A stretch of 64,000 nucleotides of DNA from the NCBI GenBank assembly GCA_001986395.2, contig MQVO02000002.1, positions 310,001-374,000 on the forward strand, in the 5' to 3' direction. The DNA is from Irpex lacteus (Eukaryota; Basidiomycota; Agaricomycetes; Polyporales; Irpicaceae). Shown here piece after piece: positions 48,479 to 61,856 of the stretch (position 1 is the stretch's first letter; every line of letters begins with the position of its first letter). The translations under genes were made by a program, and so were the position numbers. The notes below the pieces were generated by a model. The model was not told the DNA's origin. It saw only the letters and a program-made list of their open reading frames with translations, and ran no database searches.

Positions 48479-51400
48479 TTACACCTCCGTCTCAACGTCC
48501 GGCTTCCTGCCCTTCATGGCAAACCTATTTTTGACAGCATGTGCACTCTCCTCGACGTTGTCTTTAACCCACTCTGCCGTGCGCACAGGCTTCAGCTGCA
48601 TCAACCCTCGATGGTCGCGGTGCAGCTCCTTTTCGTGGTCCTTCCAATCCTTCAACTTCTGAACCAAGCCCTTCTTCTTCCCATCATCGGAGCCATCATC
48701 TTCATCTCCGTCAGACTGTTCTTCTGGAGTCCTAACCTCCTCGTTCTCCACAGCCTCGGATGAAACCATGGTGTTGATCTCCGGTCGGCTCTCGCCTGAC
48801 CACACACCACCATCTTTCTCATCTCGAGGCGTATAAGCTGGTGGATGGTCCGAGGTCGAGCTTCGCGATGGAGAGGGCTCCTCCTCTGCTGACTGTTGTT
48901 TCTCTGAGTAGTTCTCAGGGATTCTCTCCGGATCCCGTCGAGCCTCGTCAAACTCTCCCACAGAGTCTCTCAATCCTCCATCCCTTTCTCTCATATACGC
49001 TTCCCACGCCTCCCGCCGCTTCGCGCCACCACCATTCATCGTCTCCCGATGTCCATCTCCAATACCCGGTTTGAACACTACATGAACCGTCACACTCCCC
49101 ACACGCTTCACCTTCTCCTTATCATCATCCCAACCATCCAAGTTCCCATCAGGCGGGGAATAATTCATCTTCAAGCGCGAGTAGTCCTCGGTGTCGACGT
49201 ACCACAACGGAACGTCCATCGTCGTGTCTTCGTTGTCCACAAGGTCGCGGAGCCAGAGAACTGCCATTGCCTTCCGACTCCCACGCTTCAGTCCAGCCAT
49301 CGACGACGTGTCTTTGAACGACATGAACAGGGCCGAGCCATACCGCGAGCGCACAGGTACGCCTTTGAGACTTTCCTCCTCGTTGTCCGCAGCCCAGACG
49401 ACAGTACCGTCTTCGCGTGTCTCCCCTGCCTTCCGCGAGACCTTGTCCTCGCTGCGGGCCTTGGACGTCTTGAGACGGACTTGGCACTTGCTGAGGTCGA
49501 CGTTGATGTCGCTACTATCTTCGTTCAGTTTGGCGGAAACGTCGTGGATCATGAGGGTGCCAGTGTCGAATCCGAGGAGGCTTCGTGGCAGTTTGGCTTC
49601 GACGGGGCGGAACAGTAGTGAGAGACGAATTCGGCCAAAGCCCAGTCCGCGTTCGAGCGAGTATAGTCGTGTGATTTGCGAAGCATTGACGAGAAGATCG
49701 GACAGCTGTACAAATCAACGTGAGCACATGGCATGTTCGAGCTCTTAAGATGCTTACTTTCAGCATGACTACACCGAGAATCGCATCGTTCTCCCGCATG
49801 CGAGAGTCCTTGACAGCAACCGTCACATGCGCCGTCCTCCAATCCCGCACGAACCTCTCCGTTCCGGCATTGAAGATCGGTGTACTGGTAATAGGCTTCA
49901 CCCGAGTCTGATACACCAACTCGTCATTCACCGATCTAAACACGTCCAAGTCAGCTCCGCACTCCTAACCGCACAACACAAAAAATAATCAACCCACATA
50001 GTGCAATAAGAAGACGGCAGATCCTCCGACTCTTCCAGTTCCCCAGAGTCGTCATCCTGCCCCTTCTCCCCCTCCCTCGACTTCATCCCCTTCACCACGT
50101 TCTTCTCCCTCCCCTCCGTCTTCACACCCAGCCCCCTAATCTCATGCACCTGAACACTCAAAATCCCACTCGGCCACTCGGGATCCGGAGGCGTCATCAA
50201 CACAGCCGCCTCCAACTCGTTCATCGCGATCTCCTTCGCGTTCTGGAACTCTGGTCTGTTCTTGAGGTCGTCCGGGATGCCGGGGTCCATGCCGTCTGTC
50301 TTGTGAGATGCTGTTGGTGCGCGTTTGGGGTAGTAGCCGACGGTGTATTCGAGGTGGCCTGGGACGTGGCGGGATCGTGCGTCGCTGAGGGAGGTGGAGC
50401 GGCGGTGGGGGGTTGCGTCGTCTCGGATGAGATCGGTGATGTCGACTTCTGCTACACCGAGCAAATCATCCTGCGATGAAGTTATGTGAGTGAAGACAGA
50501 AACACACGAAAGCGGAACCACGTACGACGCTCATCCGATCAGAATCCCATAGCTGGAAGCTCAGCTTCTCTCTCAGCCTGATGGTGTTGACGTCGACGAG
50601 TACAACCGCAGTCTCCTCGAACACGGGGTTCACATCTCCCTTGATAATTCTGGTCGAGTATAGTGGCCTTCCCAGTCTCGAATACGTCAACGTCAAGTAT
50701 GGATCTACTATTCACAACACCAGTTACTTCGCGATCTCTATATTATAAAATTAGAGCAAGAAGACGTACCGGAACCACCAGTAGCATCGGCCTTCTTGAC
50801 ACCCTTCGCCCGATGAATGTGCACGACAATCACACCAATGGCGTCCGTGTCCTTCTTGATGTCGTCTCCACTGATGAGTCTCTGCAAGTCAAGCGTGATA
50901 CTCTTCGGCGCGACATATTCTGCAGCGGCGGTATCAATAGCGCTTGAGATGAAGCCGGAGATGAAGGGGAGGTTCATGACGTTTGGGAGAAGTTTGTGGA
51001 TGGCTACGACTGAGATTGTGACACGAGGGAGTCCGAGGAGGGTGACCATGGCCTTCTTTACGCTGTGCAATAGTTGGTTCGTCAAAGATGTTACATATGC
51101 TGTATGGTGAGACACTTACAATGGAGGATCGGAAATAAGCTGTAGGCGAGCACGAGCCGTACCAGTCGCGCCAGTGACCTCCACCCAGACAGCTACATTA
51201 TCGTGAGCACATCCTCTGTGGCGAATCTTCATGCACGACACTCACGGACTTTAAACCCATACAACCCCCTCAGTCCCAAGAAGAACTCAACAAGCAGGTG
51301 AGCGTTGTGGGCCTTACTGGCAGCGCTCTGTCCACTTGGTAGCCCACGATACGCGAAGGACATCTCGAGGTTGACATGCTGCTCGTCGAGGGCCTCGACC

Positions 51401-52674
51401 TCTTCTGGGTCCTGTTTGTCTTGGTCTTCTTCGTTCGTAAACTCGCGCGAGTGGGCGTCGGGAAGGGATCTTATTGCCGTGATGCGGGCGGCGTTCGAGC
51501 CCAGTCCCATGTCGGCTATCCGAACAGAATGCTGCACGACGTAGTGGATGACGATGAGTGGAAATTCAAGACGGTGGAGGATGCTACGTACGACGAAGTG
51601 GGGGACAGATGCTTGCATGATATCTTCCAGCATGTCGACTAAGCTGCTGAATCTATGGATAGAAGGATTTGTTAGTATGGTGTTGTGAGGATGCTGGCTT
51701 GTTGAGCTCCCAGTCTACTGCCAGAAGCCGAAAATAATGCGATCTGTGCAAGTAAATAGTACATGAATATAGGAAGCAAAAGATGAGGAATGGAGCGAGG
51801 GACATACCAAGCATTACACTTCGACGGTGAAGGAACTTCTGACAGCACGCGCGGCAAAGCATACAACCTAATATGTATTTCCGCAAGAAAGAAGATTGGA
51901 ATACTCACAAGTCTGGATTTATTATAGGCCAAAGTCCCCGCAATATTGCGTTGGCCCACTCGCCACTCTCCTTTGTCCTCTCCTCGCCACTGACTTTGCC
52001 GTCACCGTCCACGTCCGAGCCCGCACGCAAGCCACGCATCCGCTCCGCATGCCACGCCCTGTCGTCAAAGTCGACTTTGGAAAGTCTGTGTATACGGAAG
52101 TTCATGGTGTAGGCGACGAGCGTGGGCACGGCGAGAGCAAACGCCGTTGATAGGATAGAGTTAGGGATCAGTTGGGACAAAAGAAAGCATGTGGCGTATG
52201 TCAAGGCAATGGTGAGGAGACTGGGGCCGACTTGTGCTGTTACTTCCTTCCGATGCTGCTCCCAGTCCGGGGGAGGAAAGTCCGTGTCGAGCACGTTTTC
52301 TCCCGCGGTCCTCAAGTCGGGCTCCTGGTCTGCGTTCTTGATGTCGAGCTCGTCGCCGGTGACGGGGTCAACGACGTGCATGACATGGCCCTTGGCGAGT
52401 CGCGAGGCAGTCTTTTCCGTCTGCTTGGCCTCATTCTTGTCGCTCTGGTCTTGCAACTGGGCGGCCTTTGCCTCTGTTGCACGTTCTGGGTTAATGAGTG
52501 CGGTGAGTTTGGTGGCTATCTGGGGCACTGGGTTCTTGCCCGAGTAGGGCTCGTTCAACACATGAGCCATAACTGACTGTGTTGTTAGGTTACCTAGTAA
52601 GAGTAAGTAACTTTGAAGACCCAAGTAGCAAACGACTTACCGTCTTCCCTGCGACGTGTGCGGGGGTTTCTCAT
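48479..52674 (-). CDS. SMP and C2-domain membrane tether, Mug190/tricalbin-like
   Basis: Start at 52674 (MRNPRTRRRED, joined by an intron to GNLTTQSVMAHV) and stop at 48479; over 1,100 aa in about ten exons. Two adjacent hydrophobic helices (LLTIALTYATCFLLSQLIP and STAFALAVPTLVAYTM) can anchor it as a hairpin in the ER membrane. An SMP-like lipid-transfer region follows (MSFAYRGLPSGQ, VEFFLGLRGLYGFKV, VTISVVAIHKLLPNVMNLPF). The first C2 domain is IGVIVVHIHRAKGVKKAD...SDPYLTLTYS...LSFQLWDSDRMS, with Asp residues suited to Ca2+ binding. A second C2-like region (GILSVQVHEIRGLGV) is interrupted by an acidic loop. The C-terminus is charged and disordered. It probably tethers ER to plasma membrane and moves lipids; that role is from family knowledge. 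Confidence 0.88.
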
Positions 52675-52988
52675 GATGTTCAGTGCATGGGCTGATCGAC
52701 GGGTGCTGTTATAGCAGCGCACATACCGCTATAGTCACGTGGGGCGTAGGTCATAAGTGGATATCCGCATTCAGTTCCACCTCCAACGTTAACGTTAACC
52801 CAGCTGTTCGAGCTCCCATCACCGCGGTGACGAGAGTCGACAAGCCGACGCAGCAGCAGAGCGCCACAAAGCTGATGATGTCAACGCTCGCGTGGCGAAT
52901 CTACAGATCTAAAGCAGGTGCACGGGGTCCTCCTGTGCTCATGATCGTCCCGCCCTCCTTCTAATCTTGGCACGCGGCGGGCCTTGAC
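52675..52988. promoter_or_regulatory. shared divergent promoter region
   Basis: 314 bp between the starts of the SMP/C2 gene (-) and the 918-aa gene (+). Both promoters must lie here; a palindromic AACGTTAACGTTAA word at ~52785-52798 is a possible site. Confidence 0.5.
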
Positions 52989-55908
52989 ATGGAACTCTCT
53001 GCTGGCGGCGGGTGCTACTTGCCCGTGGCATGCAGATTCGGTGCGTTGTCCTCGTCGACGCCGTCCTCGCTCGTCGTGACCAGGCTGTCTAGTTCCCCAT
53101 GATCAATGGCTGGTCACCCACCTCAATCCGTCCTGGAAGATATCTCAGGTCAAGCAATGGCTTCTCGCAAAGTACTTTCCCTCATTATTCAATGTCGTCC
53201 CCGAAGCACAGCGACCAGCCCAGAAAAAGCGTGCTGTGTCCCCTATCACTTTTGCGCGGCGAGTCGACGACGATAGCATGCAACCTGATGAGTACAACGA
53301 CCCGTACGACTCGGACTCCGACGAGGCTCTGCTCGATCTCACCGACAAGTACAAGTACGTCCCTCCCCGATCGCTCGCACTAGCGAGCCCTTCAGATGAG
53401 ATCCCGAAGACAACACCGTCTGCAACGTTGCCGCAATACACCCTGCTCGCGTTCTCGACAGGCCAAGTTCTCGAAGATCACCATGAGCTCTCCTGGTACA
53501 CCGTTTATCCTCACGAGTTATTCGAACTGCACTCGCATACAACCATCATCAGGCTTCCCCGAGCTAGCATCACAGACTACGTGAAGCCTTATTTCGAGAC
53601 GCGAGTGTGGGCGCTGAAAGTGATCACAAAGGACGATGAAAGTAGTCTTGGTCTTCCGCGGTCGATCGAGAAGCTCGGGCGGGGGGCAGACATCGCAGAG
53701 CACGAGAGGGAGAGGAATTTGCGGAAACGTAGAACCAAGTTCCAGTGGCAAGAGCAATGGGTTATCATTTATCGAGGTCTGTTCCAGCTGTGCAAAGATC
53801 GGAATGTAACGTGCCACACACTTATTCCCTCGTCCTCGCCCGCTGATATATCTCCCTAGGATCGTGCGCCCACGCATGAGTCGGAACTATCTTCACTGGT
53901 ATCTCTCCGTGGAGCAGAGCATCTCCATGAAATGCACGCAGGTCCATCCGCTCAATCCGCTTTAGCATTCGTTTCCCCTCCATCCTCACATAACTCCTCC
54001 CCGCACCTCGAACATAGTCCCTCCGGCGCAGACCAACGCATTATATGCGCCAAGTTTCGCAAGTCTCACCGTACTGGCGACGCCCCCGCACGATGGTGGC
54101 CGCGGCGCGGCTCCCGGGACCGTGACGCTGGCGGCAGCGAAGAATCGCGCAAGAACAGTGCTTCTGGAGCAGAACCCACCAGCGCGGAAGAGGACTACGG
54201 GATGGAAGAAGAGAGGCATGACGACAGCGTCATGATCGTCATGAAGATGCTCGATGACAATGGTGAGTGCCTTCAGGACTTCATTTCAGCAACTCATATA
54301 ATTTCGGGACTTTTAATAGCATATAGCAACATGTTGCGGATTCTTCATCGGCACGAGCCTCTTCACTCCACATTCCTTCCTATTTCCAGCGGCCACATCG
54401 CCCATTCACCTCGTCGCCGCTCATTCTCGCCTATTTCCTTCGCCTCTGCGTCTCCCGGCGGTTCGCCCAGTATATCTCCAGAACGCTACCCTCCGCCTCC
54501 CCCTCGGTCGGCCTCCCCATACTTTAATCCCGCGCAGCGAACCGTAAGGTATCCCGAATGGCGGCAAGAACTCGTGCGCAAGGCAAGACGTGCTGGTTTA
54601 GGCGACGTGGGCAAGGCCATGGAGATCATCATGTTTGGCCACAAACTAGTAGAGGAAGACCCCGATCTGGGTAGTGACACCGAACATTCACCAAAGACGT
54701 CCAAACCTAAAACGAGGAGAGGCAGAGCCGACGTATGGGGCGTAGATCTTGATAGCAGCTCTTCCGAAGAGAGCAGCGACGAGAGTGCTAGTGAACGCGA
54801 GTGGGAGGGGTGGGAAGCAGACCTGCTCAGTCGGCGTGCTCGACGCAACGATGCGGTAGAGTCTGAAGTCACCTGGGCATCGAGCTGGGTTCACGAGTAC
54901 GGAGGTGCCGGGCCCAGCACGAGCACCTTCTCGCCAAGCTACACCTTCCCCAGCTCTTCCACCGTAGGTCCCGCAGAGCACCAGCACCACACCCTCTCCA
55001 GCTACTCCTCCGCCGACTCCCTTCTCAAACGAACCATCAAACGCGCAAGTCCGCGGAAACGCCACCCGGGCAGGTCAGACTCGCCATCTCACGGTTTACG
55101 CACCCGTCCTCGCTCGCCCCTGGCTGAGCACTCCGACTTTGATGTTGACGAAGACTTGGAACAGCCGATCGCTTGGCAGTCTATGCTCGTAAGGTCCCCT
55201 CCACGTACGCCGCGTATCGTCACGCAGCCCACGCACCCGTCTCGCCAGTCGTCGTTTGAGTCGAGCTCGTCGCGATCTCATGCGAGTAATGTGACGCGGT
55301 TACCGATGAATATGGCCATGACGAGTCTGGCTGTGTTCGGCTCTGACAAGGAGAAAGACAGGGACAAGGACAAGGACCCCAAGGACAAGGGTAAAGAGAA
55401 GGAGAAGGAGAGAGATTGGAAGGGCAAGGGGAAGGAAGTCATCCGTGCACCTGCGGGTAGTACTACCACTGGCGCTGTCTTTGCGCCGCGCCAAACGACT
55501 CGCAAACGATCCTCGACGGTTCAATCACCTTCCACCCGCTCGCCGTGGAACATCTCCGATAACGGATCCGCCACGGTCGGCGCAAGCGCAGGAGGAGGGC
55601 TCAAGACGTCTCGACAGCGTCCCAAGACAGCCAACGTCGTCACACCACTGTTGCAGCGCACGGCGTCCAGTCGATCTGGGACTGGGACTGAGAAGACGGA
55701 GAAGGCTGAGAAGCCGGAAAAGGAAAAGGAGAAGGGCAAGGAGAAGATCGAGGGCAGTGGTAGGTCTGGGAGGTTGAAGCTGTCGATGTCGTTTGCGCAG
55801 GTGGCGGCGATGGGGACTGTGACGGCTGCCACGGGGCGGCTTCCGCCGTCGAGTAGCACGAGCAGCTTCGAGAGTCCGAGGTTCGCACATCCCGAGGAGA
55901 GCGAGTAG
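52989..55908 (+). CDS. uncharacterised Ser-rich protein, 918 aa, possible PH-like region
   Basis: Four exons with exact phases: 52989-53040, 53093-53805, 53860-54262 and 54320-55908. The tiny first exon (MELSAGGGCYLPVACRF) is inferred from phase and joins to VPHDQWLVTHLNPSWKISQV, which reads as conserved coding sequence. Residues ~70-260 contain an ordered region with YTLLAFSTGQVLEDHHELSW, YPHELFELH and KFQWQEQWVIIYRGLFQLCK. The last resembles the strand-Trp pattern of PH domains (inference only). After that it is disordered: SPSISPER-type and SRSHASN-type Ser runs, an acidic stretch (SSSEESSDESASEREWEGW), a Lys-Asp/Glu run (DKEKDRDKDKDPKDKGKEKE) and a second Glu-Lys run. The family is unknown. 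Confidence 0.82.
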
Positions 55909-56097
55909 CAGGTTAGGCCTTGAGGCCTTAAGGTGTGGTTCTTTTGCATGTCAGTCAGTCATTGGTCGTTCTTGGGCCTGTGGATGCCAACGTTGGCCCC
56001 TCAATTACAAGGAATGTGGGATATAGGTTAGTCAAGTGTGTAACCATACGTACTTACATGGTTCGTGTCAGGTTCGAAGTGTACCTATCATATCGCT

Positions 56098-56125
56098 GTT
56101 GTTGTTGCTGCTGCTGCTGCTGTTT
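56098..56125 (+). repeat. GTT/GCT trinucleotide microsatellite
   Basis: GTTGTTGTTGCTGCTGCTGCTGCTG-type run in the convergent spacer downstream of the 918-aa gene. Confidence 0.9.
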
Positions 56126-56218
56126 TTTCTGTTGTACCAAAAGTCGTGTCATCATTGTAATATTACCGCAGGATGTCTTAATAGGCACTCAATTCATCAC
56201 TCGTCGAGATTAGCATCA

Positions 56219-56988
<770 letters not shown>

Positions 56989-57254
56989 GGTAGATCGTTT
57001 CTTCGTAGAGTCTATAAGTGGCCAAGTGGACGTCGTGGTGGTCGTCGTCTGAGAGAACGCGTACCGCGCATGCCGGCCTGTAATTGGGTGTGACTGAGCG
57101 TGACGTCACGCTATAACCACTGGCAGCTCCTCTCGATCGGCCAGTTCTCTCGAACCTCCACAGTCTTCTCTTGCCACCGTGCTAACTCGTACAAGACGAC
57201 TTTAATTTCAAGGGCAATTATATCACTGAAATATCAGGTTCTATCGCTGGCATC

Positions 57255-58560
57255 ATGTCTGGGACAGATAAAGACCTCGCACAAACCTTCTACTCCAACT
57301 TTCAAACCACTCGCACTGGTCCGCCGAGTTCATTCGTATAACTCGCATGCACAAACCTGAAATGACGGCCTGTACGAATGGGATGCTTATGAACAGACCT
57401 TACCAAGCGATTGGAAGATCTCAAAGCGAGTCATACGCCCGCCACCGACGGCGTGAACGATCTGGCACTGGATGTGGCCAAGTTGCGCAAGGAGTTTATC
57501 GATGCGAGGGAATATTTGCCGACTTATGACCAGAGGCAATATGAGACTGTAGGTGAATCGTCTTCTCCGTTGAACCTCGATGGATTAAAGAAACGGCTCG
57601 GCAGTTTCTCAAGTCAATGGAGCAGTCGCTGGAAGAGTTGCGTTCTTCTGCAGCCGCCAAACCCAAGTTCTCGTTCAAACGCAAGGCGAACAAAGGAAAG
57701 GAATCTATCGCACTAACTTCCTCTGTCAAGATGGACGAGAAAGTCAGTGTTACGACGGACCTGGATTCATCCAAGTCGGATACCAACGCCGAATCGACCT
57801 CCAATCATATCTCACTTAGCGGACTTTCCGACGCGTACCTCTCCTGGTCCTCTTTGCCATCCCATACATCTGATGCTACGGACCTTGCTGTATCAGATCT
57901 CACACGCTGTGTGGTGAACCTCTTGCCCGACGAGTCTGCTAACCCAGGAAGAGCCATCTCTGCTTTGCACGTACGCAATCTTGTCGACACAGTACTGCTC
58001 CTACCCCGCATCGAGGGTAGCGCACTTCTCCATGACATGAAGAACTGTATCATAGTTCTCGGCTGTCATCAGGTTCGTGCCTTGTCTGTTAAGATGCCCA
58101 TAACCAGAATCTGAATACTTAAAATATGCCTCGCCTTGCAGTTCCGCATGCATACCTCCTCGAATATCCGCGTCCATCTCGCCATTCAGTCAAATCCTAT
58201 CATCGAACACTGCTCCTCCATCGCATTCGCAGGCTATCCACCATCTCTCCAGGGCGACCACCCCATACCTGATGTACGTGCATCACTATCATATCTTATA
58301 TATATATATCACCTCTGTGGCTCTGACTGATCATCCGTTGTTGTGACATTGCCACTGTCCAGAGCAAACACCTCTCTGTGCAGGACTTCTCCCACATCCG
58401 TCAGACCCCATCGCCGAACTGGTCCGCATTGACAAACGAACAGGAACTGTCGCAGGAAGAGTGGGATGCTCTAAGGAGCGTACGATCAGATGGAGAGGCG
58501 GTTGCTACGTTGCGGCGTGTTCTGCCTTCTCTGTCTGGCCATGAAGGAAGTGGAAGTTGA
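57255..58560 (+). CDS. tubulin-folding cofactor C (TBCC, C-CAP domain)
   Basis: Start ATG at 57255 (MSGTDKDLAQTFYSNFQTTR), then an intron into DLTKRLEDLKAS at ~57398. The N-terminal part is helical (DLALDVAKLRKEFIDAREYL; LKSMEQSLEELRSS). The C-terminal C-CAP beta-helix is clear: HVRNLVDTVLLLPRIEGSAL, NCIIVLGCHQFRMHTSSNIR, VHLAIQSNPIIEHCSSIAFA. A late exon starting at ~58363 (SKHLSVQDFSHIRQT) follows. TBCC acts as GTPase activator for tubulin in the cofactor D/E/C complex during alpha/beta-tubulin folding; its Arg finger normally lies in the C-CAP domain. Introns in the first 400 bases are approximate. Confidence 0.92.
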
Positions 58561-59195
58561 GGTGACAGTATCGGTGATGTGATGTTAGAAAATGACAGCT
58601 CGGAGTTGGATGTCTTGCCGTGACCAAAGTGCAATGAACGCGATGCCTACAGTACATATGGCGAGTTGGATGGCATAGTCAATGAGGGATGCCTGTGACT
58701 TGCATTCACCGAAACCACGCACTTAAGTATACCCGCTTCAGCATCCTCTTCGCTGTGTGTATGTAAGTACTAGTGATGCTATCCCCGCTCGGCCCTCCAT
58801 CAATCCTTTGTCATTCATAGTCCGCAGTGAGAACGATCTCGCCATCTCGCCGCGTTTAATTGAGAGAGAAGTCCTGACAGGCGAAGGCTGTGCATCTATC
58901 ATACAGTATGTAATACCCGACCAACTCAGACTCGTACGTAGTCAACAGTTCCATCCTTCCACTTTCCTTCATCGTGTTTTCGTCCTTGGGTTTGTCTACT
59001 TTACACTGTCACTTCAGCTGGTCTTTCCCCACTACTGCTACTTTGCACTCGGACTCTGAAGAATACTTGGCCTGCCAACGCTTGACGCGTCACCGTCAAT
59101 CTCAACAGTTTATTCATATCCGCTCATTCATCAAGAGGAGGAACCAAGAGGACTCCCGTCCAACTAACTCTACCTAAGATCACATTCAAGACACC
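58561..59195. other. intergenic
   Basis: About 635 bp between TBCC and the first small gene. A 100-codon frame at 58757-59059 has no features that support it. Confidence 0.5.
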
Positions 59196-59768
59196 ATGTC
59201 AGACCCCTGCTGTGAGTGCATTGGGTGCGCCCTTGCCGCTCTATCCTGTTGTACGTGCACAGCACAATCACCGCCGGTATAGCATTATAAACTCATTAGC
59301 TGCATCACTTCTAGGTTTTAGCTGTGCTGGCTCTTGCGGCCCACTCAATGCATGCTGGTGCTGCAAACATCACGGTACGTCGCGCCCTTCCCTCCCCATA
59401 GTTTACCACCACTCAGGCTGACTCGGCATGTCTCTACAGGCGAGGAAGACGACCCCACAGTATACGGTAGCGACAGAGAATTCAAACCGGGAGAGAACGA
59501 GTCCAGGTTCTCTGGGTACAGATTCTGGAGGTGGAAGACCCGCAAAGAGGACGACGAGTTCGCCGATCAGGTCATGAAGGAGGAGGCGGGATTGCAGCGA
59601 GAGCCGCTCACGGCGAAACGGAGCTCTGACTCGAGTGGGTCAGGGCGGGAGGGACATGGGAGGTCGTCGAGTGGGGATCGTGCTGTGGTGGCTACGCAGC
59701 CTCCGCCGAGCAAATCTATGGAGGATGGAAGGAGGTCGTTGAGTGGAGCGAGGTCAGGAGAGGCTTAG
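59196..59768 (+). CDS. small protein with Cys-rich N-terminus, 147 aa
   Basis: Exons 59196-59250, 59315-59374 and 59440-59768; 444 nt with phase-1 introns. The N-terminus is MSDPCCECIGCALAALSCC, continuing FSCAGSCGPLNACWCCKHH: twelve cysteines in 38 residues. A hydrophilic tail follows with SRFSGYRFWRWKTRKED and many Ser/Arg. There is no signal peptide, so the cysteines may be palmitoylation or metal sites in the cytosol (inference). It is one of three tiny genes in a row with similar build. The family is not recognised. Confidence 0.75.
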
Positions 59769-60309
59769 GGTTTGTACTTCTTGTTGGACGTTTTCTTTGG
59801 TTGGGCTTGTTGTCGTTAAACTTCGCTATTCGTGTTTATTTTATGCTGGACATTGTTATGGGCTTAACTCGAATTGATCTTCCATGCTGTATCTAGGATT
59901 GCAGGTGTGAGTCGTTTCTGGCGGGCGTCATGGGTTGAGGCTTGATGTGAATTCATGTTGTTCATACATGGAAGATGCTAGCCCTGAGAAATAGGAGAGC
60001 AGCACTGGCAAATACTGTGTGACGGGCTGAGCTCACCGCAGTACGGCCTTGTCGACGTCCCTTGCCCGATCAGGATGCGAGTGTAAATGATCGAGATGTA
60101 GAGATGTGGTGTTCTCAATCGAGATTATGGATCTCCACAGGTTCGCTTTCCTCCCCGCCGCATCGGCGAGTTCTATAAATTCCACAGCTTGCTCTCGACT
60201 GCATCGCATAACCCTTTAGCTTACCACCACTCGCGCAGGACCGCGTTCTCAAACTATCAACAGCAAACTCATCTCAATTGTTCTACAACACCTGCTCAGA
60301 CCAGACATC
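59769..60309. other. intergenic with TATA-like site
   Basis: TTCTATAAATTCC at ~60170-60182 lies about 130 nt before the next start and is a likely core promoter. Confidence 0.5.
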
Positions 60310-60832
60310 ATGGGTGACGCTGTTGGCGAATGTTTCGGCGTTCTGTGCTCCTGCTGCTGTGAGTTCACGTCTCAATTCTACATGCCACAGCACCGTGATA
60401 ATAAATATCGTATCGTAGGTATCTGTGCCAGCGAAGGGATACAGCAATGGTGCTTCTTCAGTACGTAACACGCCCATAATCTGTCGTTTGGGTAACGTTA
60501 ACTATTGAATACTCAACACTAACATGACTATAGACAGATGGGGTTCCGGTTCCAGCACGAGCAACGCTGGCTGTTGCACCTCATGTTGTAAGCGGTCGTT
60601 TGACGACGACGACTTTGAGCGGGAAGAGCGAAAGCTCAGGGCAGAGCGAGAGGCGCGTGAAGCACGGGAACGAGACACAGCTGGAGACGGTGCCTCACCC
60701 ACCACGCCTCCGTCGAATGGAGATCATGTGGTCTCTACTCAGCCTACTGGAGCAAAGATGATGTCTGATAGGCCCCGGTCATCTCAGGAGAGCGCGCGGC
60801 GTGATGACGCAGTCGTCAAGGACGAGACATAG
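60310..60832 (+). CDS. small protein with MG-Cys N-terminus, 129 aa
   Basis: Exons 60310-60358, 60419-60460 and 60534-60832; 390 nt, in phase. The protein starts MGDAVGECFGVLCSCC, then ICASEGIQQWCFFNRW and NAGCCTSCCKRSFDDDDFE. Gly2 followed by nearby cysteines suggests dual acylation (myristoyl/palmitoyl) and membrane attachment; this is inference. The charged tail (EREERKLRAEREAREARERD) may form a coiled coil, and the end is Ser/Pro-rich. Architecture and intron phases resemble the preceding gene. Confidence 0.75.
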
Positions 60833-61856
60833 CCCCCGGGATACGTATAGCTTATTCGTACTTTCTGGATTTCAACACATGGACTAGGGATGTATGGACG
60901 TTCACGCCGTACTTGGTGATATATTCTGGATACAACCTATAATACGCAACCTATGCACGAAGTTTAATGCCGTCCTGTGTTGCTTGCGTCGTTTTGCATG
61001 CATATGCACCCTTTAGGTGAGTAAGGTTCACCTGTGATTGATATTTTGATCCTTCAGATACTACTCCATAGTCGACAGTGCTCCACCTGGCATGGTCACA
61101 CAGGTAATGTACAATCTTTTGTACAAGCACGCTCCAAAGCCATTGATACAATTTCCCTTCAATTTGAAAGCTCGTGCCGTACACAGACTCTCACGGCGTG
61201 CTTTCATGTGCCTGCATTATGTGGCAAGCTTCCTGATGAACATCAACAAACTCCCAAAACGCAGGTTCACTTATTAAATGCCATTTCCTGTAGTCGATTC
61301 CTCCTCCGAACTCCGCGGTTTAGCAACAATAAAAACCGGTACTGCCTTCAAGCACGCCTCAACTGTCATGGCCAGTGTCAAGGGTCACTGCCGTGAATTC
61401 CAATACTGAGATACAACAATACAGGCCTTACAATGCTTATAGGTGGTTCAGATACAACTTATCATATTGTGACCCAATGTATATTCATTACGGACATGAC
61501 GGAGAAGACTGAATAATGGTTAACGATGATTGTTATCTCACATGACAGACTGAGGACCGCGTAGTCATATGTCGAGATGGGCTCGACTGCCCGCTCCGGC
61601 GAAACTGTCACTATCACTAGTATACAGAACAGGATGCATCGCACCTGAGGTAAGGATGTAGGAAGTAAACTAGGGTAAAAGCCTCCTTTCATCGTGATTT
61701 TACATAGGTAGATATAGTAAGTAAGTGCACCCTCGGCCACACTAACCTCAGGCCCTGTCTTGAAGTACCAGTGGTCTATCCAGGACGAACTTGCTCTTCG
61801 AGCGCACACGTCCATCCAATCTCCGCACTCACCTCTTACACTCCTATATAACCCAA
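60833..61856. other. intergenic, about 1 kb
   Basis: Open frames at 61034-61396 and 61462-61815 lack any recognisable feature or splice support. A TATATAA word at 61845-61851 is too close to the next ATG to be its normal TATA box. Confidence 0.45.

Noticed and set aside
54263..54319. Coding through of 57 nt in the 918-aa gene.
   Set aside because: The stretch is a multiple of three without a stop but has a perfect GTGAGT donor and TAATAG end, so it is treated as an intron.
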